Part shown: positions 1-10,720 of the stretch, in pieces
Position numbering within the stretch: the stretch's first letter is position 1
Layout of the letters: each line of letters starts with the position of its first letter
Source of the DNA: Megaustenia siamemsis
Taxonomy: Eukaryota > Mollusca > Gastropoda > Stylommatophora > Ariophantidae
Length of the DNA: 64,000 nt
Reading direction: 5' to 3'
Assembly (NCBI GenBank): GCA_032433765.1
Contig: JAVIAB010000160.1
Location: 16,197,400-16,261,399, forward strand
Translations under genes and position numbers: made by a program
The notes under the pieces: generated by a model
Told to the model about the DNA's origin: nothing
The model's database searches: none
The model's input: only the letters and a program-made list of their open reading frames with translations

Positions 1-181
1 AGCCTCGTTGTCGTCTACATTCGACTGCATCTTTCGTAGATAAAACAAACAAATTAAAATGGTGCAACCTTGAATAATTGTAATGGCTTATCTATGCATA
101 CTTGGACACCTGTCACTATCACGATCATTATGTGTATATTCGCTGTAACCTTTGTTATGAAATACTATCGCGGATATCTGT

Positions 182-188
182 TATAAAA
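182..188 (+). promoter_or_regulatory. TATA box of peptide copy 1
   Basis: TATAAAA lies 83 nt before the ATG at 265. The paralogous copy has TATAAA 81 nt before its ATG, and the sequence between TATA box and ATG is recognisably similar in both copies. This conserved spacing supports a core promoter with transcription starting near 210-215. The start site itself is inferred, not seen. Confidence 0.6.
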
Positions 189-264
189 ACTCTGGCTCTC
201 TTACATACACAAATCACTTCAGGTTACGATTGTGTCCAGAGCTGATCATTTCAAGAAAAGAGAG

Positions 265-395
265 ATGGCAAATCTTGTTCGCTTCTGCTTTCTCTTCATC
301 TGTTTAATGAGTTTTGCTCTTGGTGTTCCAGAAGCTCCGTGCAATGATCCGCATACAGACTGTGACGTAGGGGAATGTTGTGCAACTATAACAGA
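265..395 (+). CDS. Secreted 10-Cys peptide, copy 1, exon 1 (signal peptide and first four Cys)
   Basis: The ATG opens a typical signal peptide: Arg-6, then a hydrophobic stretch rich in Phe, Leu and Cys, ending near Ala-Leu-Gly at residue 20. The mature part starts near VPEAPC and carries Cys, six residues, Cys, four residues, then a CC pair. The exon ends in phase 2 at a GTAAGT donor (396). Exon 2 at 1868 continues in frame to a protein of about 100 residues. The spacing recalls the prokineticin/AVIT, colipase and Dickkopf-C group of small disulfide proteins, which includes hormones, cofactors and venom components. The actual role here is unknown. Copy 2 at 19249 has the same layout, which supports a real gene. 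Confidence 0.8.
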
Positions 396-464
396 GTAAG
401 TGGCTACCTATTGTTCTACAATCTTTCTCTTTCTTTATTTTGTTTTTACACTAAACTGTCACAT

Positions 465-890
465 TAGTTCGCATTGACCTATGGAAGTGAATCATGGACA
501 GTAGACAAACAAATGAAAAGACGATTAGAAGCCACAGAGATTAATTTCTCAGAAGAATGTTGAAAGTTCCCCGGACAGATAAAAACACCAACGAGGAAAT
601 TCTCAAAGAGCCCAACACAAAAAGGGAGCTCCTAAAAAAACATCAGAAAGAAATAATCAACATTTTTCATGATGAGAAGAGAAATACTTGGTTACAACTA
701 GCAAAATACATGAAAAGAAAGATCGCGGACAACAAAGAGAGAAGATACCAGATAGCTTGTTGTCTTGGCATTCAAAACAGTCAACAACAGAATTTATATG
801 ATGTTCTGTGGTAGAAAAGTGTGGCAGGACAGGATCGTCTACATCAACCAGTATGGCACATGATGGTTGTTAAGCCTAAATAACCTGTAT
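465..890 (+). mobile_element. Non-LTR retrotransposon fragment (LINE group C, 3' end)
   Basis: The broken frame encodes the tail after the reverse transcriptase: a WTVDKQ-like segment, then KVPRTDKNTNEEILKE, then a run resembling the copies at 8830-9610, 10720-11205 and 33690-34700. The fragment is 5'-truncated and lies in the intron of peptide copy 1. An 85-codon open stretch inside it (557-814) is only this remnant. Confidence 0.6.
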
Positions 891-1384
891 TGTTGTACAT
901 GGTGATAAGTATTTAAAAACTCGTTTAAATAATCAGGTATTGAATGTCAGCCATAGTTATGTTGTCGATATAGATGGTGAATAGAAGTAGAGGTAGAATT
1001 AGGGCAGGATTTAGGCCTAGGCTAAATGTACTACAGATGGGGGCCTCGATAATCGATGAGGTCTTAAATATGTTTATGTTGTAATCTATGATAGAGACCA
1101 GACCTTCTGGTGTGAACTTTTTTTCAGGGGACCTCAAAGTTTAATTTAGCTTAGGGCCACACCGTTTAAACACGTCCCTTGATATAATGCATCCTTGTCA
1201 CGTTCCTGCTGTTGCAGGGAACCTGCTTGTCTGACCTTTGCTTTGTTTAAACTGCACTTTTGTTTTTGTTTTTCTTTTCATGCAAAGCCCTTATGTTTGG
1301 TAATAGTTGTCCATTAATACCGCACTCATCGAGCAATCTCTACGATGTATTTCTATTAACTCGGTTGAAAGATTTGTCCTAGTG

Positions 1385-1690
1385 AATAAACACAACAGAC
1401 TGAGAGATAAGATCAGAAATATAGAACTGAGGAAAAAGTTAGGAATAATTCCCATATAATACGTAAAGAAACAACATGGGAAAAGGTTTGGTCACGTGAT
1501 AAAGACAGAATAATAAAAATACAACAGGCCTTCAATGAACGTTACGAGAACATCAGACTCAAGGGCCGACCAAGAATAATATGGAGTGATAAAATGTTAG
1601 AAACACTAAGAAACCTAACAACAGCAGAGGCCAACAGAAGAGAAAATTACTCCAAATTATATCTGCTCTCGACTCTCAATACTTCACTCT
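1385..1690 (+). mobile_element. LINE fragment (group B, 3' end)
   Basis: Translated with frameshifts, it matches the end of the reverse transcriptase open frame at 4937-6190 (RDRVRNTDLRKKL, RALNKRYEN and RGRPRKRW-like segments). It is a short, decayed, 5'-truncated copy. Confidence 0.6.
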
Positions 1691-1867
1691 AATAGTGAAC
1701 ACAATACTTTGTCATAAAATGTAATTGATTTTTATCTTAGTTGAAATTAGCGATAAAAAACTTAATTTTCAACAAAATGATGGTCTTAATTATTTCAAAA
1801 CCATCTCTATCTTCTTATGTAACACGTATTGTTTGTCGCATTTTATTGATATCGTTTATTATTTAAG

Positions 1868-2039
1868 GCCAAGTGAGGGCTACAAAGGAGCTTGTAATAA
1901 GTACAAGATAAATGGAGACCCCTGCACACATGGGCAACTACCTGAGGGCCAATGTGGCTGTAAACCTGGACTCATGTGTTTCAATTATGGAGGATCATCT
2001 TCTAAATGCCATTTTATCATCTTACCTGGAAGGAAATGA
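1868..2039 (+). CDS. Secreted 10-Cys peptide, copy 1, exon 2 (last six Cys)
   Basis: The exon follows a TTTAAG acceptor and joins exon 1 in phase 2. It encodes GACNKYK, then Cys with spacings of nine, nine, one, five and nine residues, and ends in TGA after a short basic tail (GRK). Together with exon 1 this gives ten Cys, the number used by prokineticin/colipase-type folds. GACNKYK, GQ-PEGQC and the CxC pair are conserved in the exons at 7398 and 23780, so the exon has been under selection. The tail LPGRK could be trimmed by a basic-residue protease, which is speculative. Confidence 0.82.
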
Positions 2040-2093
2040 ATGGGTCAAATTGAAACTTTGCCCAAACCACGTATGAGACCTACAATGAAACAT

Positions 2094-2099
2094 AATAAA
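2094..2099 (+). terminator. Polyadenylation signal of peptide copy 1
   Basis: AATAAA lies 55 nt after the TGA. The two related last exons have the same signal about 55-60 nt after their stops. Confidence 0.6.
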
Positions 2100-2269
2100 A
2101 TACTTGACTAACGTTTACATTTTTTGTTCCGCTTGTTTGTATTTGAGATGTCGCTGTTGTTAATAATTCCAGCTACAGTCTTCATGTTCAACTTTTGCCA
2201 AATGTATTTTCTTGTTCCTGTTTTCATAATTTACTCATATGTAGTTAAACGAAAGATGGTACGGTTCCC

Positions 2270-2560
2270 TTGATTGATTGCTTGATTAATTGATTGATTT
2301 ATTGATTAATTGATTATCCTCTGGGCCGAATGCGGCCCATATGGCAAGTCATAGTTTTCAATGTCTGACGGTCAAGCCGCAACCCGTTTTAGTTCTTGCT
2401 TGTTTCTTAGACCCGGGATTGCCTTCTCTTTTATGATGGTTCTACGCAAGGTTTCTTTCGGACGTACACGTTTTCTTTTACCTTGTGGTCTCCACATCAG
2501 GGCTTGGCGGAGGTAGCTTTCTAACGTCCATTCGATTCCGTTAGAAAATATTTACATTAA
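2270..2560 (-). mobile_element. LINE 3' end with ATCAAT-type tail
   Basis: Read on the minus strand this gives a WRPQGKRKRVRPKETLRRTI-like stretch, typical of the region just after a LINE reverse transcriptase. A GGGCCGCATTCGGCCC palindrome and a tail of ATTGATT repeats (2270-2322) follow. It is a truncated copy with no intact frame. Confidence 0.55.
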
Positions 2561-2699
2561 CCGCACATTTGGTACAGAGACCAAGCAATGTTGGTAGAGA
2601 TTGGCGTTTAGACTGACAAGGTAACTCGGGATAAAAGAATCATAGACTATTAGTAAGCTCAAACCAAAACAACAATTTTGTGAGATATTCTCCTTAATC

Positions 2700-2870
2700 T
2701 CAAATGTTGATTCCAAAATGCAGACCAAGACTAACGTGGACGAGTAAAATCAAAAGATTGTCAAGTCAGCCTATGACAACGTGCACTTTAAAGCAAGAGA
2801 CAGAGCGGAATGCCGCACTATGGTAGCCAAACTTCAATTCGGAGACGGCACCATATGATGATGATGATGT
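2700..2870 (+). mobile_element. LINE group A, 3' end only
   Basis: It carries the recurrent 3' end of group A (CCAAGACTAACGTGGACGAG, then AGAGACAGAGCGGAATG, then GATGATGATG). The same end closes copies at 6472, 12838, 14385, 32105, 36400, 45590, 51218 and 54810. Confidence 0.65.
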
Positions 2871-3334
2871 TGACTCAAGTTACTAGAGCTTATCAGCTGT
2901 GTAGTGTTCAGTGTGATGGCTTTATTATACAAGGGTTCAACTGTTGCCACAGTCAGGCATTCTTCAGTTGATACAACGAAAAGTAATTGTGAAATGGTTG
3001 GCTACCGGGCGTGTAGGCATAGGGGAGGTAATAACACACGTTCTTTCACCTCCATTTCGTGGTGATTCGTACTTTGAATAATTCGTACTTTGTATGGTTC
3101 GTTCTTTGTATGGTTCGTACTTTACATGGTTCTTGTTGTTGTTGTTGTTGTTGCGTTCGCCAGCTTTCAACTCTGAAGGAAGTCCCTAGAGACTAGGAAC
3201 AGAACTTCGCGTGTTAATCCATTTTTCCCTGGCAGCCGGGTGCACAGGGGTCCCTCGCCGCACAGGCTGATAACTCCGACTTCTGAGGTACTCATGTTTT
3301 TTCCGTCGATGAGTAACTGACGTTTCAAGCCGGG

Positions 3335-3485
3335 CCTCGCTGCTGAGACCAGGGGTGGTAGCGCAGAGAGAAATCATAAATAAAAATCCCAACCGGTGTA
3401 GCCGAGATTTGAACCCACAACCTCTCTGTCCCGAGGCCAGCGTCCTGCCTCGAGACCAACCAGTCCCCCGTGGACTTGGAATATG
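3335..3485 (-). repeat. tRNA-derived SINE
   Basis: On the minus strand a GACTGGTTGGTCTCGAGGC-like A-box region and a GTGGGTTCAAATCTCGG B box are present, which is RNA polymerase III promoter structure. No acceptor stem or mature tRNA fold is kept, so this is a SINE and not a tRNA gene. Confidence 0.55.
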
Positions 3486-4207
3486 AGGAAACTGCAACAA
3501 GGAATACTTTTCATGCATAGCCTGCAATGGTTCCTGCCGTCTATCCACCATATACCAGAAGTTCACGTCCTCCCGAAAGTGATGATCGTCCTATTTCTTT
3601 AAAAATGTATAGCGCTTGATGATGTTAGGTCATCGTTGTTCACTCCAATTTTGAACATATAAACACACAGTTAGTCAACACATTATCCCCGCCGCACATC
3701 AAACAACAGACCGTAAGATTAGCGTACGGCTGGTCTAGGGATTTACGATGACGTAGCACACATAACAATGTCGGACACACTGCAATGACGCGCCTTTTAG
3801 AATCCTGATTACTCTAGTGAATGTAGCCTACGACGAACAGAACACGGTGCAAATTCCCTAAAGAGATAAAACTACGGCTGACGAAGCATTTCACATTAAT
3901 GAGTAATACGGAAATACCTTGCGTCAAGCAAATCCAACAACGGTCATGAACAGCACCAATGTGACGTAAAGCGCAGAACAAGCCTAGACGATGGAAGGTC
4001 GCATTCACAACACTTGATTTGTCGAAAATGGAATATTGCTGGCGTACAACATTGTTTTATCGGCGCAGATGTAATAAGTAGATCATCATCTTGACTTTAA
4101 CGCATATGAGTGCAATGGAGAACCGAAATTAATCAGACATCAAATGCACTTTCTGCAGTGATCGAGAGAATGTGTACTAGATCCGCCATCTTAAAAACGG
4201 AAGTCCT
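3478..4207 (+). repeat. Unclassified interspersed repeat E, 3' part
   Basis: It matches about 22150-23057 over its length: TTGGAATAT, ACTGCAA, GTTCCTGCCG, the CCGCACATCAA block, the TGACGTAAA block and the final GGAAGTCCT. No coding potential was seen. The class is unknown, and the element is about 1.2 kb when complete. Confidence 0.55.
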
Positions 4208-4384
4208 TTACATGATTCGTACTTTTGATGGTTTGTACTTTGGATGATTCGCACTTTGCATGTCAGCACTTCATATCCTAGGATTATATGACAAGTGACA
4301 TTCATTTACTTGTCCCGTCATTACTTTTGTCATATTTCTGTTATTTATTATTGCTAGAAAACTACGATTATTATCAGAAAAAAG

Positions 4385-4610
4385 GCACAATGTACAAGGA
4401 AATGTAGAAGTAGATGGTAAATACATAGAAAGAGTTCAAGGATAGAGCTATCTGGGACATATAACAAATGATGGGAAATGTAAGACAGAAATTTAAAAAA
4501 ATAAAAAATAAAAAGAATAGTAATTACAACCAAAAAAAAAAAAAAAACAATTTTAACAACATGAAAAATATACAGACATCAAAGCAAAAAACATCAGAAC
4601 AAAAACTACA
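4385..4610 (+). mobile_element. LINE group A internal fragment
   Basis: A decayed frame reads like the YLGHTITNDGKCKTEI segment of the group A reverse transcriptase copy at 14385-15812. It is interrupted by a long A-rich run (4528-4549). Confidence 0.45.
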
Positions 4611-4936
4611 TTTAGAAAAATGGTACCTTCTCGTCCAGAGCCTGGCGTATTATAAAAGTCACTCTATATAGTTGTGAGCTATCGCAGTGATCTATAGTTC
4701 AAAGTTCATTAGAGGGTACGGTGACATTCAACAAAAGGATGTCAAGTGAAGAAAAATATAAGAGCTTTCGCTACAGCTAAATTAAAACACATGAGCACAG
4801 GTCTACAGCCACACTGCTCCTCAGACGTGCAAGGATCGCCAAGGCTCTTGTACTGATTGCAAGCTCTTTTGTAGCATTCGTTTGGTCTTAAAAACACAAT
4901 GTTTCAGAGAATTTTTAGAATTTATTATTTTAGAGC

Positions 4937-6190
4937 TCAAAATATACGACCAAAACAGAGATCATTTGGTTGTGCAACTTTAATATTTAAAGTCCATCCA
5001 GGCATCAAGATTTTTGTTTCGTGGTTTTGCTTTTTCATCATAATGACGTACCAGCAGTTTTTCCATCTCCCTACTTCTTCTACTTCTTCTTCTATCCTTC
5101 CTCTGCTGCCGTTGGCGTCGATGGGGAGAAACAATCTGCGATTCTTTGCTCTTCTGTTGGCCTCTTCTGATGTTATTCCTCCTAGTGACTCTAGTATTCC
5201 CTTTATCCATCTCTTTCTCGGTCTTCCTCTTAATCTGGCGTTTTCGTAGCGTTTATTTAAGGCTCTTTGAGTCATTGTTAGTTCTTTTTGTCTTGTTATG
5301 TGGCCGAACCAATTTATCTGTTGTTTCTTTATGTATTCGATGGCTGGTTCAATTTCGAGTTTCTTCCTCAGGTCAGTGTTTCTTACTCTGTCCCTTAAGC
5401 TGTTTCCTGTCATTCTTCTGACACGTTTAATTTCGGTGGTCGTTATCTTTCTTATTGTTCTAGAGTCCGGCGTCCAATTCTGGCACTGATAGCACAGAGT
5501 TGGTAGAAACATTGATTTGTATATTGCCCTTTTTGCTTCCGTAGTTATTGCTTTATTTTTCAATAGTGTTGATACTTGGCCTATAACTTGGCATGCTTTG
5601 TTACACCTTATATCTATCTCTGTCTCTTGGTTATTGTCTTGTGTTAACGTGCTACCCAGATATTTAAAATTGTCTACTTGCTTCAAAGTCGTATTATCTA
5701 TTATGATGTTTAGTTTTTCTTTCTTTCTCGCTATTGCCATTACTTCGGTTTTGCTTATGTTGATCTTCATGTTGTATTGTTTACAAGTGTTGTTTAGCCT
5801 GTTGATATGTTCTTGTAGGTCCTCAGTTGTTTCATGTATCAGAACTTGGTCGTCTGCAAATAGTATTTCATGTATTTCTTCCTCTCTTCTGTTGTTTTCT
5901 GGTACGTATATTTCGTTCTCTTTTGTGTTATCGCTTTTTATCATCAGTGTTGGTATATTTCCTTGGATTGGGCATGCTAATTTGCATATATTGTCCATAC
6001 ATGTGATGAAAAGTAAAGGGGAAAGCACGCAGCCTTGTCTTACTCCGGAGTTAATGGTGAAATGTCTAGAGTAGCCTGCTGAAGATCTTATTGTAGTGCG
6101 ACTACTTTCATAGAGGCTCTTGCATATCTCTACTAGGTGGTGACTCACTCCGTACAAGGGCAATACGAACCACAGTTGTTCCCTGTCCAC
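4937..6190 (-). CDS. LINE group B reverse transcriptase, 5'-truncated open frame (417 codons)
   Basis: A retrotransposon protein that would copy its own RNA into the genome. The frame contains the reverse transcriptase core GVRQGCVLSPLLF, then the catalytic FADDQ (a YADD variant) near residue 115, then KYLGSTL, the GHITRQ thumb-like segment and RGRPRKRW. The usual amino-terminal endonuclease and the first half of the fingers/palm are missing, so the copy is 5'-truncated and dead on its own. The last residues run into flanking DNA. Clade not assigned; it resembles the RTE/CR1/jockey-like endonuclease-reverse transcriptases that are abundant in molluscs. It lies between peptide exons 1868 and 7398. 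Confidence 0.75.
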   Translation of the reverse strand: MDREQLWFVLPLYGVSHHLVEICKSLYESSRTTIRSSAGYSRHFTINSGVRQGCVLSPLLFITCMDNICKLACPIQGNIPTLMIKSDNTKENEIYVPENNRREEEIHEILFADDQVLIHETTEDLQEHINRLNNTCKQYNMKINISKTEVMAIARKKEKLNIIIDNTTLKQVDNFKYLGSTLTQDNNQETEIDIRCNKACQVIGQVSTLLKNKAITTEAKRAIYKSMFLPTLCYQCQNWTPDSRTIRKITTTEIKRVRRMTGNSLRDRVRNTDLRKKLEIEPAIEYIKKQQINWFGHITRQKELTMTQRALNKRYENARLRGRPRKRWIKGILESLGGITSEEANRRAKNRRLFLPIDANGSRGRIEEEVEEVGRWKNCWYVIMMKKQNHETKILMPGWTLNIKVAQPNDLCFGRIF

Positions 6191-6471
6191 CCTATCTCCA
6201 TACTAATGTGGATATTTTAATTGCATTCTCTTTTTCTTTCTTTATATGTAATTTACTGATTGTGCCATGAAGCATCGCAGAGATAATGATTATCTTATTT
6301 TTTTACCTTCGTGTATTTTGAGTGGTATTTTTTATTTTACCCGGATCTTTCTGAGTTTCCTTTTTGTTCTCTAGCTTGTTTTCATGTATTACGCTGGTGC
6401 ATAGGGCTGGTTGGAGTTTACTTGTCAAATGTTCAAACCATTTGATTCTTTGTTGTGCAATATATAAATCA

Positions 6472-6795
6472 TCATCATCATTTGGTGCCTTCTCCGCATC
6501 GAAGGTTGGCTACCATGGAGCGCCATCCCACTCTGTCTCTTGCTTTGATGGTGCAGATTGTCATAGGCTGACTTGTCCATCTTTTGATGTTACTCGTCCA
6601 TGTTAGTCTTGGTCTGCCTCTGCCTCTTTTACCTTGTATTTCCCCCTCTAATATTACTTTTATTAGACTGTTGTGTCTTTCAACATGACCAAAAAATTTC
6701 ATTTGTCTTGCTCTAATTGTGTTTAGTAGTTCTTTTTTCACCCTTAGTCGTCCTAAAACTTCATCGTTTGTTTTCTTTTCTTTACATCCAATTCA
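6472..6795 (-). mobile_element. LINE group A 3' end
   Basis: The minus-strand frame contains RARQMKFFGHVERH, KRGRGRPRLTWTSNIKRW and ARDRVGWRSMVANLRCG, followed by the GATGATGATGA tail. It is 5'-truncated at about 6795. Confidence 0.75.
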
Positions 6796-6827
6796 ATATA
6801 TAAATAGCTAATGTTATACCATTTTCA

Positions 6828-7060
6828 GGTTGAGGTGGCCGTGCGGCTAAAACCACAGTTTCGCTGACAGAAAAGCTGACGTAAGGTGTTCGAAACCCGC
6901 GGTAGTCAGAAAGGATTTTTTTCTATCGGGGGTGAAATAAAAATCCTGAGTCTCAAACGTCGTGGCGACTGCTTGACCAAGCGGCCTTTTATCCCTCTGA
7001 TTCTATGGTTGCCCCCCACACCCCAACATACACCAGCAATGGTACTATGTATCGTAAAGA
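6828..7060 (+). repeat. tRNA-derived SINE, family S1
   Basis: GAGGTGGCCGTGCGGCTAA resembles a Leu/Ser-tRNA-type head with A box, and GTGTTCGAAACCCGCG is a good B box. The body (TCGGGGGTGAAATAAAAATC, then GTGGCGACTGC) recurs at 55480-55625. It is just upstream of the 7398 peptide exon. Confidence 0.65.
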
Positions 7061-7397
7061 TAGTTTATACCATTTTCCTCGAAGTTTCATTTATTATTTT
7101 AGCTCTTCAACTCTGTTTACAGTTATTCTTATACTTTTCATTTCGCATGCTATTATTTTAATTTTGTGTCTTTCAAAAATTGTCAATGTCTGTCATCTGT
7201 AGCACAATGTGGACATCAAAGTTATGTTGTATTATAGACTGGGAAAAAAATGTTTCTCGTTCCTAAAAAAATAGTTTTGGTAGTTCCTGTATTGATTTTT
7301 GTATGTCATTATTATCTGAATTATTATTACCGCGGTAAATCTTTGTAAAACTAATATAGATTAATTTTTGTTCAAATTCAAACATTTTATTTTTAAG

Positions 7398-7566
7398 ACC
7401 AAACGAAGGCTACAAAGGAGCTTGTAATAAGTACAAGAACCTTGGCGATCCCTGCACACCTGGACAACCAGCTGAGGGGCAGTGTAGCTGTAGACCTGGC
7501 CTCATGTGTTTCCATTTTGGAGGTTCAGAGACCACAACCACCAGATGTCGTTTCATCTTACCTTGA
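7398..7566 (+). CDS. Secreted 10-Cys peptide, second version of exon 2 (orphan or alternative last exon)
   Basis: After a TTTAAG acceptor this exon encodes GACNKYK with the same Cys spacings as 1868-2039 (nine, nine, one, five), but twelve residues before the last Cys instead of nine. It ends in TGA. Splice phase matches exon 1 at 265-395. No second signal-peptide exon was found between 2040 and 7397. It is therefore either an alternative last exon for exon 1, giving a 99-residue form, or the remains of a duplicate gene that lost its first exon. The reading frame is fully open with all six Cys, which argues for use. Confidence 0.72.
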
Positions 7567-7621
7567 TGGAAGTGAACGAGTTAAACAAAAGAGTTCGACA
7601 GGTCACGATTCAGTCCTACAT

Positions 7622-7627
7622 AATAAA
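7622..7627 (+). terminator. Polyadenylation signal after the 7398 exon
   Basis: AATAAA lies 55 nt after the stop, in a CATAATAAAATA context shared with the signal at 2094. Confidence 0.55.
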
Positions 7628-8084
7628 ATAGTCAGTCAATGCTCATGTTCTTACTGTTCTGCTTTTTGTACTTGTAATTTCACTGTTAGTTTTGTTTAGT
7701 TACGATTTTCATCGATTTTTAGTTGTGATTTTCATTGTACATGTGACACGTCTATAAGTGCTCATTTCTCATTCCCGGTAGATCCCTAAGTGTGTGGAAA
7801 GTGACGATTCCAGTTATGTCTTTATTTGCTATTCTTCTATGTTTTAGCATAGCGCTCATTTCTGGCGTCTCCAATTTTGACCTGAAATTCAAGCAATTTG
7901 GACATGCTTGTAGATTCATGATCATTGACTGAATCCTTAGCTCGATCTACCTCTCTCAGGGCATTCAAATGTCAGCCCGGTCCATTGTACGTCTGCCATC
8001 CACGGCAGTTGTTCCAGCCAGGCTCTCAGCTCGTTCCTTTCCCCTCATACACAGCAGCTGTTCCAGCCAGGCTCTCAGCTCGTT

Positions 8085-8250
8085 CCTTTCCCCTCACACA
8101 AAGCGGCACGGGCGTAAATACCGACTACATTACCCCAAAAATCATGTAGAATTCATGGTCACTAACACCATATTCACTTCTTATGGTCACTAACACCATA
8201 TTCACTTCGTATGGTCACTAACACCATATATATGAGATACAGACTTTCAT
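8085..8250 (+). repeat. SINE S2 3' part with internal triplication
   Basis: GCGGCACGGGCGTAAATACC followed by the ATGGTCACTAACACCATATT tail is the 3' half of the SINE at 15931-16183. The tail motif is present three times in a row (about 8155-8228). A 55-bp direct repeat (TTCCAGCCAGGCTCTCAGCT) lies just upstream at 8010-8097. Confidence 0.55.
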
Positions 8251-8254
8251 TAAT

Positions 8255-8605
8255 GAATGCTTACGCAGAATAAAAGAATGGAAATGGCAGGACAAAATCA
8301 CTAACATAGAATTATGGAAATGTACCAGTCAAATAAATGTGGATAAAGAGATACAGCGAAGACGATGGCGCTGGATAGGACACACACTACTGAAACCAAC
8401 TGAGAGTATTACACAACAGGCCCTTTTTTGGAATCCACAGGGGAAAAGACAAAGAGGAAGACCAAGGAATTCTTGGAGAAGACAGATAGAAGCAGAGATG
8501 AAGATGATGGGGAAGACATGGAATGATCTTAAAAGAATGGCAAAAAACAGAATGACTTGGAAAATGTTTGTTGAAGACCAATACTCCACTGGGAGCTAAA
8601 AAGGT
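8255..8605 (+). mobile_element. LINE group D 3' end
   Basis: The open frame has RRRWRWIGHTLLK, then QGKRQRGRPRNSWRR and LKRMAKNRMTWKMFVEDQ. This is the classic carboxy-terminal pattern of a LINE polyprotein. Related pieces are at 13785-14045 and 35065-35230, both on the minus strand. A SINE S2 tail (about 8617-8670) follows. Confidence 0.65.
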
Positions 8606-8829
8606 AGAAGAGGAAGAACACCATATTCCCTATACACCACTTGGCGTGATGGGGGTACTTTACTTTTTTACTGAGAGTTTAATGCAGCAGGAGGTCAACG
8701 CCTGGGAGTCATGATCCAGACGAGCCGCCTCCCTTAGAATGACAAAAAGCTGAAGGGTGCAACACTGTGCTCGACGGGTCTACTTTTGATGATCAGATTG
8801 CATCCTGCTGCGAAGTTATGTATAAAGAG

Positions 8830-9577
8830 TTTTCTATTACTTCATCACTAGTAGTGAAAATGAATGGCAAGAAATATTAGACATTATAGTGAAGGAAAGC
8901 AAAACTAAAGGATTCTGCTTCAAATGCAAAAAATACAGAAGTTATGGTACCAACAAAGAAAATGACACCTCAATGCACACACAAAAAACAAGCGGAACCA
9001 TACTAAAACAGATAGATCAATGTATATATCTGTGAACAATGTTAACCTCAGATGGTATATGTACAACAGAGGTGAGATGCTGAATAGCTCAGGCAAACGT
9101 AGCTTTCCCCAAAATGAGGAAGATACTGTGCAATCCATTTTTGACAACGGAAACAAGAAAGAGTTCTTAAATGTTACCAGTCTTAACACAGGGATTTGAA
9201 TCATGGACAATAGACAAGAAAATCAGTGGAGGCTGTAGAAATGTGGTTGTACAGAAAAATATTTAGAATACCATGGACAGCTAAGTAAAGTTATGAATAC
9301 GTTATGAAAGAGGCAAAAACAAAAAGAGAATTAATTTTCAATATTTTGAAGAAAAATTTTATTTTTTTTGGGCTATGTGATGAGAAGGGAACAGCTAGAA
9401 TGTATTGTGACAAATGAGAAAATTGAAGGACGAAGAAATAGAGGGAAGCAAAGAGAAAAGATACCAGACAGCTTAAGAGAATGGCTTGGCAGAAGGTCAA
9501 CAACAGAAATGATAAATAACTGTCGAGATCGAGTTGTGAAGAGACACGATCACCTACGCCAGCAGGCATGGTACTTG

Positions 9578-9609
<32 letters not shown>

Positions 9610-9612
9610 GTG
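8830..9612 (+). mobile_element. LINE group C 3' half, ending in a GATGAT tail
   Basis: Broken frames give the thumb region (YLWTMLTSDG-like, CESWTIDKKI-like) and then RREQLECIVTNEKIEGRRNR and REWLGRRSTTEMINNCRDR. The element closes with (GAT)n at 9575-9612. It is the same family as 10720-11205. Confidence 0.65.
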
Positions 9613-9614
9613 AT

Positions 9615-10720
9615 TAAATACTGTAACCATACCATTTTTTCCCCACCCTTTTCTCCCCGTAACCCGAATCGTTGTGTTATGATTTGGCCTTTCTGTCTCA
9701 TCATGTGTCCAAACCATTTAGCCACACCGACTACAGAAATCTGGCCAAGTTGTGGATGTAAACAACAAGTTCGATAACTCGCAGAGCCGCGGCAGAGTTA
9801 CCACACACTGGCTGTGTACTGAAGATGTGATCAAGACTGGTGTGTTAACTCAAATAACTGCTATGTTCAGTGCACAGCTAATTCTATCGCACGCCCAACA
9901 AGCCGATATAAGATGTTTACTGCCAATTTCCTTCATTCATGCTAAAACTAAAATAATAAAAACGTGATCATGGACAATTCCAACAAACTATTACTAACAA
10001 ACATATTACTACTCACAACTCACACACTTTATTTACTTTACACTTTACTCACACTCTGAGTCACTGTAATAAAATATGTTTGTTGGAATTGTAATTACAA
10101 TGTGATTTGTGAATATTATATTATCTATGTTATCTGTTATGATATATTATTAATGTTCGGAGTGCAATGATGATGATCCGCTAATAACTCAATATATCAT
10201 TATTATTGTTAATAATTGTTTAATATTTATTATTATTTGATTAAGACAATTGAGAGAAAACTAAACGCTTTGAAGACACAATGCCTAAGAATACTGTGTT
10301 AGTGTTTACAATTAAATGAATCCAAGACTAATGTAGTCGTAGAGATAAAAGAAATGGCCATGCAACCAACGATCTCAATCTACAATTAAGAAGAAAAGAT
10401 GGGCATGTGGTGCTTATAGGAGACAACTAAAGAGAATTCCAAACATACGCTGTTCTTTGTGAGACATCAGGATGCAGAAAAATGGGAAAATCTACAGAGA
10501 GACACTGAAAATAACACATAAGAGTAGCAAAGTTGACAGGCATTAGACTTAAACTTAAATAACTCACCCAGATTAGAGAGGGTGGCGAAAAACATTACAA
10601 GCCCTATGTGACGTCTAACAGGACTAAAAACAGTGCTGGAATGATCAAGATTATTTATTTATTTACAATCATAAAAGAATTGATTCATTAATTAATGTAA
10701 CGTTAACTGACTTCACAAGC
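9615..10720. other. Stretch without recognisable genes
   Basis: AT-rich sequence. A few LINE-like words are present at 10250-10660 (KKRWACGAYRRQLKRIPN-like in broken frame), perhaps an old LINE, but not enough to delimit one. No exon, RNA gene or tandem repeat was seen. Confidence 0.4.

Larger units (their letters stand above)
396..1867 (+). other. Intron 1 of peptide copy 1, with LINE fragments
   Basis: The intron is bounded by GTAAGT and TTTAAG. It contains a LINE 3' fragment at about 465-890 and another at about 1385-1690, both in the same orientation as the gene. No further exon was seen. Confidence 0.6.

Noticed and set aside
3186..3566. 126-codon minus-strand open frame
   Set aside because: It runs through a tRNA-derived SINE and repeat E; there is no domain and no splice support.
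4899..6074. Plus-strand open frames rich in Phe, Leu and Ser (4899-5249, 5517-6074)
   Set aside because: They are antisense shadows of the LINE reverse transcriptase on the minus strand.
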